A DNA stretch of 64,000 nt from Termitomyces sp. T153. Lineage: Eukaryota; Basidiomycota; Agaricomycetes; Agaricales; Lyophyllaceae. Shown here piece by piece: positions 58,763 through 64,000 of this stretch. Where the stretch lies: the NCBI GenBank assembly GCA_018296165.2, contig JACKQL020000111.1, positions 91,114 to 155,113 on the forward strand. Reading direction: 5' to 3'. How positions within the stretch are numbered: position 1 is the stretch's first letter; every line of letters starts with the position of its first letter. The notes under the pieces were generated by a model. That model ran no database searches and had not been told where the DNA came from. It was given only the letters and a program-made list of their open reading frames with translations. A program made the translations under genes and the position numbers.

Positions 58763-59060
58763 GGAATGAGTTGATGTACTTGTCCAACATATGCTTTCCT
58801 TATCTGTACTGCTCCTTGTCACACAGTGTCAGTGCCGCTGTCTTGGCAGGGTCTAATGGGAAGAATTCTGTGCAAAAGTCCTTCTCAAAGGTGGCCCAGT
58901 CTTGAAAGCTCCCCACACCTCTGGGATGGCAGAAAACTCACAGCACATAGGTGGAGGTGCATCCAGTCTTCATGTATGACAGCACCCAGGCTATTTTCAA
59001 GACATTGGAGTCAAAAGCATCCCTACTGAGGTGGATGTAGGTGAGGCAGGATTGTAGGAA
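58763..59060 (-). pseudogene. Gag core fragment of family A type
   Basis: The minus strand reads FLQSCLTYIHLS-like sequence, then a frame with KIAWVLSYMKTG-like and EKDFCTEFFPLDPAKTAAL-like residues across stops (59040-58790). These are the conserved gag blocks seen at 2.5 and 23.7 kb. It follows an integrase fragment directly, an order that does not occur in an intact element. Confidence 0.6.
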
Positions 59061-59067
59061 TCACTCC

Positions 59068-59707
59068 CTACTGCAGCAACTCCAACATGTAATTGGAAGC
59101 CTCACTCAAGGCCTTCAATATTTTATATGGACCAACACACTTTAGACAGAGCTTTCTAGCTCTGCCCTCTGGAAGGTTGTGGTTTTTTGTCAAAAGGTAC
59201 ACTAATGCACCTATCTCCAGCTCTGGATCAGGCCTACAATGCAAATGGGTGAAGCATGTCTCAAGAGCACATGCTTCAATTATTGCATTATAGGCTACTG
59301 CTAAGTTCTCTAGAGCTTGGTGGGCAAACTGTTGAGTTTCCTTGGAAATTGCTGTATAGGACCTCATCTCACAAATCATAGATGGCATGTAGCCACTGTT
59401 CAATCTGAACAGTGCAAATTGTGTGGTTTCTAAAATGCTCATGTTTATAGCAAACTCAGTTAAGTCTATTTGACTTAACTAGTCTTTCTGGTCTGGGTGC
59501 ACTACAGTGCACAATATCTGACCAGCATTCCTATTGGTATGTTTAGTCTGTCCATCTATCTGCAAATGGAAGGACATTGACATCAGGAGCATTGCTTCTA
59601 ATAACTTATGCAGTTCATGCTACCATTTAGATGTGAACTTAGAATTTTGGTCACTGACAATTGAGCTTGGGAGGCCATGTAGCCTCACAATCTCATGCAT
59701 CTATATC
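59068..59707 (-). pseudogene. Gypsy family D integrase fragment
   Basis: The minus strand starts with HGLPSSIVSDQNSKFTSKW (second catalytic Asp, about 59690-59630), then FHLQIDGQTKHTNRN, LTEFAINMSILETTQFALF, GYMPSMICEMRS, an EACALETCF segment, and the conserved end GALVYLLTKNHNLPEGRARK, LCLKCVGPYKILKALSEASN. It ends LELLQ at 59068. The last 124 residues (59442-59068) are open. It is a different integrase from families A and B. A solo LTR is attached at 59708. Confidence 0.8.
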
Positions 59708-60076
59708 TGTAAAGGCAACCTCTGGAGCAGTGGATTGGAGTCATGCAGCTAGCAGAGGAGAATCTGGAGTATTTTAGTGGAATAGACAACAATACAATCA
59801 GTAACTAATCACCTAGCAGAGAGGAATCCAAAGAGAACAAGTCTAAGGATCCCTGCTGCTTGGCGTGGTGCATCAGCAGGTAGTGGAGGCATGGGAACTA
59901 CTGTACAGGTGACTGGAGTTACTCCTAACCCTAGGGCAATGGTTGCTGAGGTTATATAGAGAACTCTGCAGTTCTTCAGAGATTTCTGTGGTCCTGGAAA
60001 GAGCCACAGAGACACCAAACCAGCTGCACAGGTGCTGGAACCAGTCATGGAGGTTGGAAAAGGAAGTCCTCTGACA
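59708..60076 (-). repeat. Family A-type LTR, apparently solo
   Basis: The 369 bases run TGTAAAGGCAACC to CTCTGACA on the plus strand, matching 3374-3742 and 41425-41791. Orientation follows those copies. The 5-base flanks (ATATC and GCAAC) differ, so no target duplication remains. It may have formed by recombination between two elements. No polypurine tract follows. Confidence 0.8.
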
Positions 60077-60271
60077 GCAACCTGAAATCATCCACAACTT
60101 GATCTGGAGCCCAGGATTGAGGAGTTGGCACAGCATAGTGGTCTGTGGATGGGATTGGATATAAACCTCAGGTATCTGCCTACTATCAACATTAATTAGG
60201 TAGCCAGCAGAAGAGTATGCAGGATTATATTTTATTCATTGTGAGTGGAGTAAGGAAGAGTCTTGATATTA
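60077..60271 (-). other. Leader of a family B element with primer-binding site
   Basis: Sequence related to the leader at 50180-50284 (GGTAGCCAGCAG, GGATTATAT). The last 13 bases (60259-60271, plus strand AGTCTTGATATTA) are the exact reverse complement of TAATATCAAGACT at 60756-60768 in the adjacent LTR. The element is cut short on its low side by the LTR at 59708-60076. Confidence 0.65.
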
Positions 60272-61166
60272 TGTCAGATCCCTTGAGCAAGTTCTCACTA
60301 GGCAGATGTAATGTCCTATGTATATAATATGTCTACTGGTGGGTTTCAGATGCAAAGAACTTACAAGGATAGGTCTGGGGAATTCTAGAGAGGGCTAGGA
60401 TTAGTACAAGTAAGAGGTGAGCACCAGGATGTAAAGTACTAAATTCCAAGGACTGCTATTGGGAAAGCAGGGCTACTTGAGTCATGCAAGCAACGATAGT
60501 GGAACCAGGGCTTGAGGAAAGTTCAGAGATGGAGTGATGGGCCTTTGGGCTTACTGTGGAACAAGGTCTGGAGTCAGAGGAGAAGGTATAGGCTTACAAG
60601 GATAAGAATGGAGATTGGGATAAAATTAGAGTTGAGATAATCAGGCCCACAAGAGAGAAGCTGAGATAAACCAGGCAAGATGGAGACAAGACAAGACAGA
60701 GATGAGATGAGAACAAGATAAGATTGAATCAATACAAGGCAGAGATTGGAACAAGTAATATCAAGACTACTGTAACTGATATTACTCTACAACTTAAATA
60801 TGGCTGAGGGGACTCCTCTGAGACCATTGTCTGGTAGTGGCATTTGTTGTGCCACACAGGTTGGGCAGGTGTTGGTTCTGATCTGGTGCATATGCCATAG
60901 TAATACTCTAACATGGATCTGTGATGTATAGCATGTGCTGGGGGCCAGGAGAGGTGTCAGAGGCACCTGGGAGCTTGGTGGAAGTCAGGAGAGTGATGGA
61001 GCCCAAAGAGGAGGCATTGGAATTTGCCAGGAAAGTATTTGAGCTTGCTAGGGCAGAAACTGAGGGTGAATGAAGGTCAGGGTGAGTTGAGGAGGCATTG
61101 GCAGATACTTCATGCTGTTGGGGCTGCTCAGAAAGAGGTCCAGGGGTCTGGAGATGGGTCATGAAA
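60272..61166 (-). repeat. Family B-type LTR
   Basis: On the plus strand it runs TGTCAGATCCC to ATGGGTCATGAAA (other copies end TCATGACA). It is about 895 bases long and more diverged than the LTR at 57.6 kb. The low side carries a self-priming site. The high side is followed at once by the KDZ transposase region without a polypurine tract, so this is the outer end of the element. Confidence 0.75.
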
Positions 61167-61370
61167 CAACACCAATCAATCATCTCATACAGGGCTTACA
61201 ACAATTTGTCCTTTTCATTCCTTACATGATGCTACACATATTGTAGGAAATCTCCTACTAGCAGGCACACTCTTTGACACCTCATTTGCACCATGAACTT
61301 GAATGCTATGATGAAGTGCCAGTAGCCCAAGTGACCAAAACCAACAGTTCTCAGGTAAAGAGATCTCATG
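61167..61370. other. Short flank between LTR and transposase remnant
   Basis: CpG-poor sequence without domains. It was presumably the target DNA of the family B element, part of the KDZ transposon. Confidence 0.35.
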
Positions 61371-63940
61371 CCTGCTGAAGAAAAGACAATAGTCATCCAG
61401 AACTCTAGAGGATTACCTATACTGGTGAAAGAACAAGTGCACATTGGTCTAATTCCACTTGTCACTTCTGCTGTACCATTGGCAGCAACTGATGATGACC
61501 ATGAATTTTCTGGAGATGCTACAATGGTAGATGATATATATGCTGTTCCCATTTTGCATGGCAAGGTGAATTTTTATGTCAAAATTGTGCAACATATTAT
61601 TGTTCATATTTTATAGACACAGGCAGACTATCTAGATGACTTCATCAACTATGTTCCACAGTTGCTCAATGGTTTGTTCAGTTGTGAATCCATTGGTGAT
61701 ATTACTCATTGTCATGCATGTACTGACAATCATCTTGCACAATGGCAATGCTGTGATAAGATTTTTTTGTCCATAGGTGTTTATGCTGAACACATCAGTC
61801 CAACCCACTTCACCAACCAGAGATATGGAATGGCAAATACTTCCAGCCCATGGCCTTATATAATGCAAGTGGCTATTTCTATGTTCTCCACCATGCAATT
61901 CACAATTGTCATAGTGGTATGACCTGGGTGAATGTTCTTTAGGACTATAAATGAAAAAATGACATGAAAGAGCAAGACTTCCTGCAAGCCATCTAGAGTA
62001 TGTCAACATTGTCATGGTGCTATTGGGCATGCTGAAATTATTAATACAGGTCATGATAAACCAATTGATATTGATTTAAAAACAGAAATTCATAGAAACA
62101 TGTTTCTGGCACTGGGTCTGCTGGCAGAAATGCAGTTTTTATCAGTGATTTCCTCTCTGGAAATGCAGCTTTTAGCAGTGAATCTGTCCCACAAGATGGC
62201 AGATCTGCTGTCCAATCAGTCTCTGCAGCAGGAGCAACAGTTTTTGTCAGTGGATATAGAGGTTTTGTCTATGGATCTGGGGTCAAATCTGTCAAATGCA
62301 TCTATGCCTACCCCACATGCCAACATTCTGGCTAGAATTTAGATACTAGAGGAGGAGCAACAGGAACTAAAGGAAAATGACACTATGGAAGGTGGAGAAC
62401 TGCTATTGGAAGAAGTACCAGTGAAAGATGTTTCCTCACATGGACCACAACAACTGGAGGAAAATCATACTACTCATGTTGATGGACTTCTCCTCTGCAG
62501 CCACTACTGGTTTCAATCTATCACCTGCATATGGGTGCCATATTGAGAGAATTGATTGCTTTGGAAACCCAATTACATGCATTGTACACACAACTGGTGT
62601 GCACTACATCAGTATTATTGCATGCAAGTATTCTGGCCAAGATATCTGGGTTGAGGATGTCATTCACTCCCAGCTGATTTCTAGCACCTTTGACCAGACA
62701 AGAACATATTTTACAATAGCCATTCTGGATGATATTTGTCAGACAAATTTAGAGTGCAAAGCTTCTGCTTATTAGTATTGACAGAAACTTATAATGATTA
62801 CTTCATCAACTACTTCTTCAGGTGAAGTAGATAACCTCTATTGTGAATTACAATGACTTTTCTATTCATAGCACTAGTTAGAAAATTGAAATGAGCAGGT
62901 TTTGGATATGATCAGACAAAAGAACCAATGGCACCAGAGTGCAGTGAAGTTGCAATATTCTGTCTCACTTGCCCTGAACCAGGAGTGAATATTCTGTCAA
63001 ACTGAGAAGATCTGGTTCAGTAGAAGTTCAATCACTCATTAATGATGGATGGAAACTTCAAGGCAGATCATGTCCATTATTAGAAACCTGCTCAGGATGT
63101 ATGGCATTTCAAGAGAGGTGGAATGATGCCTATGAGGGATAAGCTTGATGAAAATCTTAAGTTTGCAAAGGATAGGCCAACAGTGAGTTTTTCCTTAGAT
63201 TACTAATATGTGCCATTATTGATTGACTATTGATGTATGAATCCAAATTGCTCCCATCTGCCATCAACCATCCACTATTAACATCCACTCCAGCCATTCA
63301 GTGAGTCCATTGCCAGGGAGCTCCTTGTGAAAATACATTCAAGACCATCAAAAAGGCACTCCTAATGAACAAATCATGCAAGATTACTGGAGTTGTTGCA
63401 ACAGCATACACTTGCCATGGCTGCTTTGCTCCAAACAGCAAAGCAAACTTAACCTATGGTAAAGGCCAAGTGTATACAGACTTTTCCATCACATGTGCAC
63501 TGAAGACAGCTTACCTAGAATTTATTAAGCTCATCTTGCTGGCATATGACATAGCATGCCAGTGGTGTGTAGAATTTTTCAAACAATTAGCAGAAGGGAA
63601 GGAAGTTTTACTAGATAATTTACTGGTTGACTGTGCAATTGGCCTCCTTCATGTTCATGGCTAGAAAAGAGATTGCTTTTTCTGCTTTGCCTCATTATTG
63701 ATTCCAGGAGTTAGCCACCTTGCTGGGGAGATAATTGAAACTCTTTGTTCTACTCTCAATAAAGTGTTACAGATGGCACAAACTGCTACTCTTGCACATC
63801 CATCAAAAAAAAAGTTGCTTAGAAAGTTGGCCAAATATGGCCTGGGACCTCTGGGTTCAGGGACACATGGTGCCAAGGTGCTAGATAGTATTCTAATCCC
63901 TAAACCCACAATGATCAATGACTACTAGGTAATTTCAGGA
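61371..63940 (+). pseudogene. KDZ-type DNA transposase with CxC2-like domain, decayed
   Basis: This is a large eukaryotic cut-and-paste transposase family (Kyakuja/Dileera/Zisupton). On the plus strand: an N-terminal part with VPLAATDDDHEFSG; DYLDDFINYVPQLLN (61630-61675) and a Cys/His segment (THCHACTDNHLAQWQC); NPITCIVHTTGVHYISI and LISSTFDQTRTYFTIAILDD then NLECKASAY (62560-62775), the Cys-cluster domain found with KDZ; PMAPECSEVAIFCLTCPEP (about 62930); MMPMRDKLDENLKFAKDRPT (63128); CKITGVVATAYTCHGCFAPNS (63376) and LAYDIACQWCVEFF; AIGLLHVHG with a stop at 63662; then GEIIETLCSTLNKV and the tail to a stop at 63928. Conserved block order is kept but frames break many times. The element continues past the window. 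Confidence 0.78.
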
Positions 63941-64000
63941 TGAGTGCCTCAAGCTGAGCAAAACATATTCTGATTTTTAATACCAAACATGGTATTATAC

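Overview
The window looks like a nuclear segment of a basidiomycete fungus, probably an Agaricomycete. The evidence is short GT..AG introns of roughly 45-75 bases inside protein-coding exons, a mushroom-type set of mobile elements (chromodomain Ty3/gypsy, DIRS-like RT plus tyrosine recombinase, KDZ transposase, LINE), and a fungal polyketide synthase and Zn2Cys6-type regulator. There are no bacterial-style operons and I saw no RNA genes. The species cannot be named from the sequence.

Layout: about three quarters of the window is decayed mobile DNA in which CpG has almost disappeared (CpG converted to TpG/CpA). It occupies roughly 1-9,530, 20,720-32,160 and 37,150-64,000. Two CpG-containing islands carry host-type genes. 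Island 1 (9,530-20,700) holds a SNF2-PHD chromatin remodeller, an acid phosphatase fragment, a Spt5/KOW-like fragment, a polyketide synthase fragment (SAT and start of KS), an unidentified coding-like stretch and a zinc-cluster regulator. Island 2 (32,170-37,130) holds a transportin/Kap104-like karyopherin, an unidentified acidic protein and a SUMO-like gene. Most recognisable host genes are broken by in-frame stops, frameshifts or truncation while keeping their introns, so this reads as a gene graveyard made of DNA-level duplicates.

The clearest structure is a nest of mobile elements at 21.0-31.0 kb. A minus-strand DIRS-like element (reverse transcriptase, RNase H, tyrosine recombinase) is interrupted first by a 574-bp solo-LTR-like insertion with a 5-bp target duplication, and second by a complete 7.3-kb Ty3/gypsy chromovirus (LTRs 404 and 441 bp, target duplication GTGGG). 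The chromovirus is itself interrupted by a 1-kb solo LTR. Removing the two insertions in the RNase H region restores an unbroken reading frame across both junctions. A second nest at 41.4-44.8 kb has LTR C inside solo LTR B (target duplication GGAGC) inside a minus-strand chromovirus tail, which is joined to the pol of a different gypsy lineage.

Both gypsy lineages (A, with about 0.37-0.44 kb LTRs; B, with about 0.9-1.15 kb LTRs) carry, just after the 5' LTR, a 12-13 nt primer-binding site that is a perfect reverse complement of a sequence inside their own LTR. In lineage B that sequence lies about 33 bases after a TATA box. This is the arrangement known from Tf1/sushi self-primed elements. 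In three gypsy copies the second catalytic Asp of the RT motif has become Asn through a CpG-to-CpA change.
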